From: Klebsormidium nitens
Lineage: Eukaryota > Streptophyta > Klebsormidiophyceae > Klebsormidiales > Klebsormidiaceae
Assembly: GCA_000708835.1 (NCBI GenBank)
Contig: DF237499.1
Location: 1-58,702 of the forward strand
Length of the DNA stretch: 58,702 bases
Direction of reading: 5' to 3'
Below the pieces are notes generated by a model. The model had not been told where the DNA came from, did not search any database, and saw only the letters and a list, made by a program, of their open reading frames with translations. The stretch's first letter is position 1, and every line of letters begins with the position of its first letter. A program made the translations under genes and the position numbers. Below are positions 34,344-46,300 of the stretch, in pieces.

Positions 34344-37300
34344 TCAAGGCTTCGGTTTCGCTTTGCCGAATCGAATGGTAAGCTTCAGCGGCCCTTTGTC
34401 CGGCGGCGGCGGTGCTTTCTTTGGCTCCGCACCCGCTTCCATCTTCACTGGGCCCATTTCAACCTCCGGTTTCGGACGACTCGCTTCCTCCTCCAGCAAA
34501 GCGTCCAACGACTTCATCCTCTTTTTGGGCTTCGACCCCCGCTTCTCGTCCCGGTTTTTCTTCCGCTTCCTCTCCCCCTCCCGTTTCTCCCCCTCTTTCT
34601 CGACGCCCTCTGCCCCGTACTGTCCCGTGTCAATAGGCTCTGCCTGATCCTCCAAACCTCTAGCGCCCTCGAGAGAAGCCCCTTTAGTTCCCCTGTCACC
34701 GTCTAGTGTCAATACTTCTCCGCCTCGCTCGTCTTTTACCCGCTTCAATCGCTCTTCCGTGCCCCTCTCTTTTTTGATCCGTATCCGATCGATCTGCGGC
34801 GCTTCCCGTGGTTGCGCTCCTGCCTTTAGCTCTGCCGCTGAAATCTTTTCCCTCTTGTCTCCGCTCACCTTTGCCCGCTTCTCCGCATCATCCTCCCACT
34901 GCCCGTCCCGCAAACCGCCTCCTTCCGTGCTCTCATTTTTCTCTCCCTGTGACTTCCCTGAAGCACCCTTCGCCTCCCTCACCTTCCACTCGCGGCTGAA
35001 CCCAAAGGCCGTCTCCGCAGCCCCTCCCCTCGCCTCCATCGGTCCCCCACTGTTCCCCTTCCCCATCTTTTCCTTCGCTCGGCCTTCTTCCCCGCCAATT
35101 CTTGCTTCCATCTCTACCCCTCCTGCCCCTCTTTTCTTGCCCAGCATCTCCTTCACTCTCCGCAACCGCTCCTGCTTTTTCTTCTCCGCCTCGTCCGGCG
35201 ACCCCAGCCCCCGCGCCTGCGGCCCTTCCAAGTCATCCAAGTCGCCCAAAACGCGTTCGCCCACGTTCGCAAACCCAACTTCCGCTCCTGTTCCGCCCCC
35301 GGCGCTTCCTTCACGCATCCGCCGCCGCTTCCGTTCCTCCTTCGCCGGTGACGGAATCACGTCCCCGATTTCCGCTTCCAGCTCGTCAATATCTGACGTC
35401 AGCTTCCCGAAGTGACTCCCCGAGCCCACGCCCCCATCCCTTCCCCTCTTTCCGAGAACGCTACCTCCTGTTGTGCTCGCGAGCACTCCAGCGTCTGCCA
35501 CGTGTTCCCCGCGCTCAGTCCCCGCCGCACCCTCCTCCCCGGCCCTTGCCTCTGCTTCCCGCTTGACTCTCACCCGTGGTGTTTCCCCTCCGGCTTGGAG
35601 CTCCGATGCACGCAAACCATCGGCAGTGACGTCACCACCGGTCGCCCCAGGCCGCTCATCTTCTGCCGCCCTTTCTTCGCTCTTCCTCACATCCTCCGCC
35701 GTTGATTTCTTTTTATTCAGCGATGCCCTTTCTTCATTTTCTGCAGCGCCCCTTGCTGCGGCCTCCGCCTCCCCCGCCCCCAGGCTCTTCCGTCGTCTCC
35801 TCTCCTCCTTTCGCCTCCGCTTATCCTCCTTTTTCGCCGCCTTCATCCGCTGGTACTCCTCGTCGCTCATCCCCTTGAGCTTGTCCCTACGCTTCTCATC
35901 ATCGCTGCTCTCAGGGCCTTTGCGAGCGGACGGGGTCTGGGCCTGCAGGCACGCCGGCGCGAGGCATGCTCAGTAAATCAGCAGCACGCAATGGTCATCG
36001 CACTGGGCCGAAGGTATACTCAATCCGTGCAATTTTCATTTCAATATGTTCAAATTTCCCGACAAACCAGCAACAGCTCAAGGTTATTGCCACGTCCGGT
36101 TCAAACGGGCAGCCAGTGCAAGATGCTGAGCAGAATGACGGGCAAGGAGCCTGACAAGCTGCGCAAGCAGGGCAAGATAGGGCGGAAAAGGACGGCGAAA
36201 TTCGCTCGGGAAAACGGCAGCTGTCCATTTTTAGCCTCTTCACAGTCGGAGCACCGATCAAGATCTGCCCTCCGGAGGGCAGCAGATCGCGTTCCTAGAC
36301 TTCGTGCCCTCACCTCGGCCGGCGGCTGCTCCGTCTCCGTCTTGACGCCCTTCCAAAGCCTCCCCTGCGAGTCGACCCCCGGGCTCGGCCGCGCACTTTC
36401 CGTCGGCGTCACACCCTTCCCGGGGGGCCCTTTGTCCCCAACTACCACTCCTTTCAGCTTCAGCTTCAGCTTGAAGCCGGGTGCCTTTGCGGGTGCTTCC
36501 TTCGTTGGCAGTAACTCCGCCTTGGGAGTTACTGCAATCACACCGATGTCTGCGGCTTTCTCTCGTTTGACAGGAGTGGCGTCCGGTCCTTGCCCCTCGT
36601 TAACCGTCTTCAAAATTGCTCCCTTTTCAAGGTTCAATTTCAGCCCACTCTTTTTTTTGACGCCCTCAGCCTGCCCAGTACCTTTCACAAGAGCGGTTGG
36701 GGCCCCTTTTTCTTCCCTCGGCTTTGGCCCCTCGACGAATTTCCCAATATCTTTGCGAAGAGGAACTAGACCCCTGACCATTTTAAGTCTCTCAACGTCC
36801 TTCTCTGAAAGCGCTCCCTTCCCAAGGCTCAATTTCAGCCCGCTCTTTTTCTTGCCCCCCTCAACCTGCCCAGTGATCTTCACAGGCACAATCGGCGCCC
36901 CCGTTCCTTCCCCCAGTTCTGGCCCCTCGACGGGCGCCCCCTTCTTTTCTTTCAATCTTGGCCCCTTGAACGACCTTTCGACATCTTTGCGAACGGGCAA
37001 TCGACTTTCCCCTTCAACCCTGACCTCTCCTTCCTCTTCTTCGTCCGCGATTGTCAACACCCGCCCCGGCGCGTCCTTGCTGCGCTTCTGCGCTGCAACC
37101 TCGTCTCCTAAGCCCTTCGGCGACTTGATCTCGCCTTCCTCGGACGGTTCCAGAACCACAGTCTCCACCCGGCCTTCTGCTTTCGTTTCAGGTACCGTGC
37201 CTCCCTCACCCTGCTTCAGCCCCTTGTTTTCGACTCCTTCGCCCCTCTTCTTGTCACCCTTCTTCTTGCCTTTTCCCTTCTTCTGCTTCTTCAACCTCTC

Positions 37301-40300
37301 CTTCTCGTCCCCTTTATGCACCCTCGCTCCACGCTCGCCCTGTGCCTCTGTCCTTTTTTGTTCCCCTTCCCGTTTGGCCGGCACCCCCTCCCCTTCGCTC
37401 TTCTTCTGAAGAACTTTCTCTCCGTCCCCGCTTCCTTTCGCGGCCCGAATCTCCCCTTCTTCCTCCTCTATCTCTCCTTCTTCCTTCGGCTCGTTCCGCT
37501 CCTCTCCAACCTCGGCAACCCCCCTGCTGTCGTTTCCATTTTCCGCCGCCAGCATTGCTTCGATCTGCGCCATCCGCTCGCGCATTGCCGCCTCCTTTGC
37601 CGCCAGTTCCGCCAACGCCGCATCCCCCGGCACCCCCTCCGAAGACAACTCTCTAAGCTTCCCCTCACTCTGCACTGCCATAGCGGGTACCTCTAGAACT
37701 TCCATGCTGCCGTCCTCCGTGTCAGGGGGTGCCCCTTCCCCTTCGCTCGGCCCCCCCGCCTCCGTTTCCACCAAGTTCGCAATCGGCACCAGAGACAGCG
37801 TGCGTGGGACTCGCGCTGTCGCGGAGCGGAACTTGCGGGCGCCCGGCCGCGGTAATTCGATGTGGGGCCGGGGCGGGCCCCCTTCGCCCGGTTCTCCTTC
37901 CACCGAGGCGCTTCGCAGGGGCGTGGACGCCTCTTGGTGTGCCTCGTCCATGTGACCGGGGCCGGCCTCGGGTTGGCTGCTTCTCTCCGTTGCCTGCAGA
38001 ACCCAAGTTTCACGATTCAGGACTCAACTCGCTGAATACTCTATAATGCTTTGCTAGATCGTGATGAACAAACGCAGGCCAAAGACGCAGGGCCAAGCCG
38101 TCTCAACGATGTCATGTAGACAGCTGTCTAGATTGTGCACCGGAAAAAGCTGCCAAACCCTTGCCACCGTCAGCTGAGTTGGACTTCACACGGCGCTGTT
38201 TTGGATTGCTTCCTGCAGGCACGACGTAGGCGACTAGAAAGCTCCGTCTTTGGGGGACCAACCAGTACAGCGCTTTCCTTCACGCAACACTGAAATGGCA
38301 CGGCCATGCTATGCCACAGATCGTCCACAGAGCTGCTCTGGATCCTTAAGCCTCTAGTCGTGTCGCCGATCAACCAAGGCCCGAGCCGACAATCCAAAGT
38401 TTTCAATAGCCCCGTCGTTCGCTTGCGAAGGCCCCCGGTCCGCTCCTTACCTGGGCGCTTCTCTCGGACACGCTCTTCTTTCTGGGCATCGCTTTTCCGG
38501 ACACCGCTGCGGACTCGCTCACCTCCGGACGCTCGACGGCCTGCCGGACGGACGTCCCGGCGCCCTCGGACGCGTCAGGACCCAGCTGGGAGGAGCGCAG
38601 CGGGCCGTGGGACAGCTTCAGACGGACCTTCAGGCTGTCTGCGGACATCAATGATCAAATAGCGAATTAGCGCTAAGTGCCACTTCATTCCAAGACCGTG
38701 CTTTGCGGGGCGTCGGGGATCCGGAAAGGCTTTCAGGACGGCTAGGACCTGTCGTTTGAGCCAGCGGTTGCATACGAAAGAACCCAAAGAAGACGAAGTC
38801 TTGGCAGACAAAATTCTCAATCTCAGCGGCGCGGCACGTGTGCAACTTGAAGATAAAGTACGAGTCGATCCATGTTTTTGGCGCAGACATCAACATGATC
38901 GCGTAACCCCATTCAAGGAAGATTCCCTAGCGAGAAATGGCGCTTTGAGACAATGGATATAGAAGCACACAGCCGAAAGGAGGCGTGGATCCTCCCCATC
39001 CTCACCTTGTGTGGCGGAAGGGGCGGCCATGCCCCCCGGCCTGGGGAGCCGCACGAAAATTTTGGTTCCGTCCGTCTTGGTGGGCTCTGCCACGCTCTCG
39101 GAGCCGGCCCGCCGAATCCGAACAAGCAGGGGCACGTGGCCCTCCTCTTTCCCGGAAGGGGGGGCCGCCGCCTGAGCTTCTGAGGGGGGGGCTTCTGGTT
39201 GTGGGAGGTCGATGCCGTGCGTGGTGTACATGCGGAACAGGGTGGCGGGCCTGCCGGAGAGGGGGGGGAAAAGGGGGAAGGTTAGCGGGAGATTCAGGGG
39301 GCCGATCAGGGAAAGGGGAAGAAATGGAACCGTCTGATGCACGCCCAGGGCATGAGGAGGTCGGTCGCTGAAAGTTGTCCGTGAGATGCTCAGACTTTGG
39401 GCTTTTAGGATTTTAGGGTTTTAGGGTTTTAGGCTTGGAGAAGGACTGCAATTGTGGGCAGAAGTACAAAGTTGACGAGACACGGTGGCTGCAATGAAAG
39501 AGACGACAGAGAAGGGTGCCTTCTTTGAAAAGCAGGGCGAGCTGCATATGTAGGCTGACTCCTTAACTCAAGCCCGTGATGCAACTTACTTGTCAATGCT
39601 TAATTTACACAGCATCTCTGAATTTCTCAAAGTAACTTCCTTAAGGACGTTGTACGCACTCAGACACTCGGAATACGGATCAAGGACACGTGGGAGACTT
39701 AACGTTGGCGGTGGCTGCTGACCTGCCGTGCATCTGTTGGTCCAGCATGAAGGCCACGTGTCGGAGGCGCACGTCCCGCCAGCCCCGCCTGCTGGTCACC
39801 AGGCCTTGCAACCGGCCACCCCCCGCCACCGCGCCGCCCTCAGGGGTAGCCACCCCCTTATGCGAGGCCCACAGCCGGCTGGCGTACGTCAGCAGCTTCG
39901 TCACGACTGCGCAAAAAGGAGCTCCGAAGCCCCGATCAGTCCGCGCCAAAATCTTGGAAGTCGCGGATTGGGCTGAGTCCTCTGTAGAAGGTTCACAGAC
40001 AATGAAAGGGATCCGCTTTGTGAGAGGGCACTTGCTCTTTGGACCTCACAAACTGTACCCTGTCAAACGCTCTCGAGCTGGGAACATAACAAGAAGCTCT
40101 CGAGCCCAACTTTGATAGTTACAAAAGCCTCTTCAAGTAATCTCAGTTGTAGCAGTGCTTTTGTCCCTCCCTCGGATCAATCCCCACGCCTTGCAGGGGT
40201 GTTCTCACCTTTGGCTGGCTCGCGGTTGTCGGCCACCTTGAGTGCCACGTGGAGGGCTGCGGTAGGCCCGTCCCAGCGGTGCTCCAGGTCCATGAGCGAG

Positions 40301-43300
40301 CGGAACGCGGCCACGCGGACCTTGTACACGTGGCGGGCCGACGTGTGCTGCAGCAACAACACCTGAAGGCGCTCCTTCTGCAGAACGGAAACGAGTCTGT
40401 CTGTGATTGGGAAGCAACAACACGATGCATGAGAAGTCACCAAAGTGGAGCTCACTTTCGGCTTGGGCTTCGAAGGAAGCGCCGGAAGGGGAGGGTTGTC
40501 AAAACATTGCTTCTAAGCGATGAGGGCAAACGGCACAGAAGGATACGGACAGGGGTGGGACAACACTACTGCTTGAGACGACGAAGAGACGGGATTTCAG
40601 AGCTACGTCACGAAGCAGCGGGAAGTTCAGGCCCGGTGACTCACTAGGGTTTCGTCCCGCGGCATTTGGCACGCCAGCCTGGCGAGCGTGCGGAGACAGC
40701 TAATAGTCACCACGTGGCCGTGGCTGGGGAGCAACCTGAAAAACATTGCACAGATGTGAGCACTTGGTCTGACAGTCCGACGTAGCGAACGGACTCGCTG
40801 GTGAGAGGGTATCATAGCCCGGGTGTCAACCTACGTTTCTCTACACTGGTGTAAGCACCCTTTCAGACTTCTTTCCATAATTGCGGTCTCCACAGTGTCC
40901 AAGTAGGTAGCCTCACTTTCTCAAATTGGGGACCCGCGCACCTTGTTAAGCATAATCGTATGCGAACATCCAGTATCAGAGAGGACGGTTCGACCTCTCA
41001 GAAACAGGGCACCAAACCCCTGATGTGGAGACTAACCACTCCTTCAGAGATCGTGTCAAGTGAAGCTCACCGGTCGTACTGGAGGTGTTTGTCGAGCTGT
41101 TTCAGGAGTTTGGGCAAGTGCTGCGTGCGCGTCTGCACAGTAACGAGGAAAGTCAGGAGCCTTCACAACGCCTCTAAGACCTTTACTCGGATCTCACAGG
41201 GCACACTGGGGCCAGTCTTTACTGCTAACTCTATGTACGAAGGGCCAAAGAGTGACGTCAGCAGTGGAACGCACTCGAAGACAATGATCCCTGGGCTGAA
41301 GCCCATCAGAGCAACTCGTTGTGTCGGTCTTGCATACGACCATTGCGATGCAATGATGCCTGCAGATAAAGGAGCCACCCAAAACGTCTTTCGCTACGCC
41401 CAACGTCTGCGGTCACAGAGAGACAGTCCGGACAAAGTCTCGCTCAATCGCCAGAGGAGAAGTCTGAGACAGCCCGGTTGCCTGCGCGCACCTGCGGACT
41501 GTACTTGGCCGCGCCAACGGCCTCAATGACAACCGCCAACCAGTTGCCGTCGGAGAAAGCGTTGGCACTATTGTCGTTGTACTGCAGATGAAAAGCAGGT
41601 ATAGATGCTCCTCAAGCTCACTCAGACATGTAGCCCAGAAATCGTGGCCGCGGGACCAAAAGAACCTCTGCGGTGTCACTCATTTTGTTGCCACATGAGC
41701 ACCGGGTCTCTTTCCCGGGTCTCTTTCCCGGGTCTCTTTGTGCGACATATCACAAGATGCTGCAGGCTTGGCAACTCAGAAGTCCGTTACGAGCTGCTCA
41801 AGTAGACTATAGCAGCTCCCACCAATCCTTTCCCTTATCAGCTATATCGCTTTTGACCTCTCCGAAATGCAATAACCCCGATCTAAGAGACGAGCGGTTC
41901 CGTAAGTTCTTTGCGCATTTCATACCTCACGTTCTTCGAGCCTTGGCTTAGAGTTCGATCACACTTCTCGTCAAATGTTATCAGTCTTTTGGCCGCCCAC
42001 CTTGAGCACTTCTAGCAAGAACTCGACCGCCTCGAGCGGCGAGAAGCCGTCACTCCCGCGCACGGAAGCCACGGCCCCAGGGATGGCCTGATCCACGAAG
42101 TAGTCCCGGAAGTCGGAAAAGTCGTTTGGCCTGGAGCCAGAACATCGATGAATCTGTTACCGAATAAAACCTGGGAGGGAGAGGACATTTGCAGATAGCC
42201 TCGGACATTCAACAGTCTCTTAACTGAGGTGAGCCAAGCTCAGCAACAACAACCACTCATTATCTGATGAAAGTCGTCGGTGCAATGACGTATCGGGGCA
42301 GATGCACAGCAAGTGGGAGGGATCGCGTCTGCGTGCCGCGTACTTTGGCTGCTCGACGTCCGGGTCGTACCGCCGGCTGCGGTAAAACTTGAGCAGCATG
42401 TCCAGCCCCGCCCAGTTGGTGCTCTGCGCGAAGCATTGTGACGCTCAGCAAGAGTATACGCTTGCCAAACGCGTCCAACTCGAGTGCGGTAACTCACTGA
42501 GCAGAAGAAGGAGGCGTTCAACCGAGTGGCGACTATGAGCCAACACGACAAGGAGGGGCTTCCCGTCCAATCGTTTCTCGTCTACCGTACGAGGCGGTTC
42601 GAAGTCCAGGTGTGGCCCGCTCCTGAGCAGATTGGGTTGCTACTGAACGGGGTCACCTAGCAGTGGACTTCCTGACAGCGTTGACAAGCACGCATACGTT
42701 TTGCAACCTGCGGCCTGTCCAGCATACTTTCAGAGTAACCCTCTAAGCAAGCTGTGCTTCACTTGCCTCCTTGGCCGTTCGACCGAGGGCTCTGGCCGCC
42801 TCCGCTCTCACGTGGCAGTACACCTGCAAAGCAGCAGAGAGAAGAATCCGTATTGACACTCGAAGTAAGCACTTCTCACATCGTAGTCTTACGGTTTTCA
42901 GAGGGACTGCGTATCGACTACCAAATGACGTATCCGTTAGGGTCCTTGGTTCGGTGTCAGAAGCACACACAAAGACCGAGCTCCGTCACAAGGCGTTTTC
43001 TACAGGCGTTCATGGGCAGTAAACGTTCACAACTGTATCAATCATCGATGCAAGGCCTTACTAATCCGCAGGTTTAGATGGCAGGTCGTTTTATCCCGGA
43101 ACTCACCCGGCCGTCTGCCAAGCAATTGTTGAGCGCATTCATGGCTGCGAAGGTCGGCCGGGGCAGAGCCCCGAGCGCCGTGATCGCCTCCACCTGAGCC
43201 ACCACGTCTCGGTCCTTCTCCAGCTGGGCAATCTGCGAGGCAGGTTCTCAATCATGTGTGACTCTGGGCTCCAGAGTTTGCTTCCTGGTCGACCTTCCTC

Positions 43301-46300
43301 CCAACCCTCCTTTTTGACCTGCTGCTACCGTTCTTTTCATAAGCGAGAAACAATAAATTGGATTAAAGATGCTCTTGGCTCTGTATCCGGCATGGACCCA
43401 CGCCCAATTTCGCTCGGCCGTGACAGCTGGCGCTCCACCTGTCTGACAAGGTCTGCCTGACCCAGATCGGTCTCCCTGTTTTTGCATCTAAACCTGAAGT
43501 ATTGTTGAAGTTTTTCGAAAACTGCGTGTAGAATCAAGGCGGACGACTCCAGTACTCACCCACATATGCTCCGTCTGATGAACGTGCAGCTCGGCAAGAA
43601 CGTCCAGGTCCGGGTTGACGCGCACCCACACCACCGCAGAGTCCACGCTGCGCACAAGCAAAACACCAAGGGGTTACAAAGGCTGACCTGAAATACGAAA
43701 CATTGAAAGGCTGAAGGAGCGGTATATCGAGAAAGCGGTGTAAATGGAAGATACATTTTGGCACCAGATAGACCTGATGTTCCTCAAGTCTCTAAAACGA
43801 AGCGGAAGCTTGGAGTGTTTCCCCACGCTTCTACAACGAGTGTCGCATACACCGCAGATACAGCTCAGCTGGTTGCATACAGCTCGATTGATTCTGCACA
43901 ATAAAGCCGAATGTAAACAAGTGGATTGAAGCGTTTCCTTCAGTCAAGATTAGGACCCTCAAAACGATTCCAAATCCAACAATCTCCTCACTTGTGTTCC
44001 CGCGCCCCGTTAGCCGCACCAGCCAGCACCTTGAGCGGCCCCCCGAGCTCTCCGTCTTCCTCAATTTCTGCGGGCGCCCCCTTCTTCTTCTGACCGTACT
44101 TCCCTTTGCGCTTGGTGGGTTTGCCCTCCTTGGCGATGAGCTTCTTGGCGGCCGTCAGCTTGGAGTGGCACTGCAGCTCCGCCTTGTCAAATGGGTCGCC
44201 CGACAGCGCCACCAGGTGGTCGAAGCTGCCGTCCAGCTCCTGAAGAACATCGGGCATAAGCGACGGCTCGGTTGTGAGAGATTGCTTTGGTTGGTTTGCA
44301 CCAACCGTGTACCTTTGACAGTGTCGGATACTGAGACGCTTGTAAAATCCAACGGGACCACCCTGCGGTTACAACTACATGCCCGCACGTACTATGCTTA
44401 GAGATGCCGCAATCAAGCAACGCTTTACGAAACTGCAGAAACTTATGGGGGTGAGAATGACCAAGCGCAGTGAGCATTTCAACGTCCTTTGCTTCACTTC
44501 TCAAACGTCGCAGGCAGAGTATGCTGCCAACCAACAGCGCCCTGAAGAAAGACAACAAGATCCCAAGCGAAGTAAGGAGACATCCGAAGAAGATCCCTAC
44601 GGCCTTACAAAACGGGTGTCCGTTGACAATTTGGCATCTGTGTGAGACACCACACCTGCACGCGGATGGGCAGCGACCCTGGCCAGCCGCTTTCGGGGTT
44701 GATGTCGCTCAAGTCGCTGGACTTTGCGCCACTGGATGCAGCCAGTACGGCGGGATCGGCGGAAGCGGTGGCAGTCCGCACGAGAGCCACCTCCAGCAAG
44801 TTGCGTCGCCGGATGTAATTGAAGGCGACACTGCAAAGGAGAGACAAGCGTTGAAGCAGCCAACGGGAAGGTGCGTTTAGCATCTGAAGAGCACTAGTAG
44901 GAGCACTTTTGGTGGCCAAATGGATTCTGAGAACATAGGAAGGTTCGAACGTAAGCACTTCTCGACGCACCAAGGTTTTCAGCTTGGCGCGCGTCACCGC
45001 ATAGAAGCACTAGGAGGTAGAAGAAGAGCAAGTTGCTTGTAAGATTGTTCACCGGAGTTGACCTGCAAGTAGAAGCGCGGCGATACCTGATGCGTGGACA
45101 GCCGGGAGACTTGACCCATCGCGCAAAGAACTCTTTGAGCGCGCGCTTGTCCTGGCCGCCGACCTTCCGCAAAATGGCCTGGAACTGCGAAAGAAGGGAG
45201 CAGGGCAGCTGTTGAAAACACGTGAACAGAAGGCAAAAGGCTCGGGCAGTTTCAAACCAAGAAATGAGCCGAAACGGCCAGATGCGGAAGGAAGCATATA
45301 TCCAGTCGTCCGGCTGCCAATTGTCACTTTACAAACCCCTGGAGCATCTTTCCTTTTCAACTTGCAGCCCCCGTGGACTCTCCGACTGTCTGGGGGAATC
45401 CATGGCGACACGAGAACAAAGGAAAAGCTGTGGCACGAAGGAGACCGCTAACGACTCGTACTGTTGGCGTGAGTGGATTTTCACAGCCTGGCTCTGCACT
45501 AGGTGCTCACGTCTCGAGTGGTGACAGCTCGCCCTGGCCGGCGCCCGTCCCTGGCCTGGGTCACCAGCTCCTGGATGCACTGCCGAAGGAAGTACGAAAG
45601 TTCTCAATAACAAAGCCTTTAACATGCATCTTGATTGTGGAGACCAAGGTCTATCTCCATCTTTTGGAAGTGCACAGCAGCCGACTCAGGCCGTGTGCTT
45701 TTGGAGCTGCGCTCAGCATAGTGCGCTAGAGAAAAAGAACGGTGCATCGTCAACCAGAGTGAAAGAGCGAGTCAATCTTCTCACAAGGGAGAACAACATC
45801 AACTCGAAGAGCGTCTCGGACAGAAGTCACTTCGCAACCTGGCGGCGTGACGATGCAGGAAAAGATTGATTGATTTGTTCCGCAGCGGACGCGCTCACCT
45901 TTTTGAAGCCGTCCGGCCCGACCTGCTTTTCCAGCATTGCCAGCACGGCCTTCTGCACGGCAGACGTCATGCTGCGCTCAGCAAAAGCACTGACCGCAAC
46001 CGCGGGCCTTTGCATTCATCTGACTCCCATTGGCTACGCTCTACCCTTTGTAGCAGAAATGAAGGCCCACAAAACCAACAGCCTTTCAAACAAACCTCGA
46101 CAATCTCCTATTCGGAAGGATGTTTGTTTCGGACGCAAGCATGCAAACTAAGATGGTTTTCTGAGTTACCAAAACCGAATCATCCATTCTGCACTACTGC
46201 CTCTCACAATCTTGACAGCCACCGGGCGGACGATCCCCAGAAACCACAAAGCTTTACTTACCGCCTTCCAAGTCCGAACGCTGCTCCTCTCGAGCTCCTC

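Noticed and set aside
34759-35415. 218-codon plus-strand open frame opposite TAF2 exon 28
   Set aside because: Same reason: a mirror of a long low-complexity exon.
35991-37409. 472-codon plus-strand open frame opposite TAF2 exon 27
   Set aside because: The opposite strand carries a phase-consistent TAF2 exon. The frame is a by-product of GC- and lysine/glutamate-rich coding and its product is Ser/Pro/Phe-rich without a domain.
44997-45016. Candidate TAF2 exon reading [10 protein letters not shown]
   Set aside because: Joining exon 12 directly to 44830 gives [15 protein letters not shown], which matches plant TAF2. The candidate would insert residues with no counterpart.
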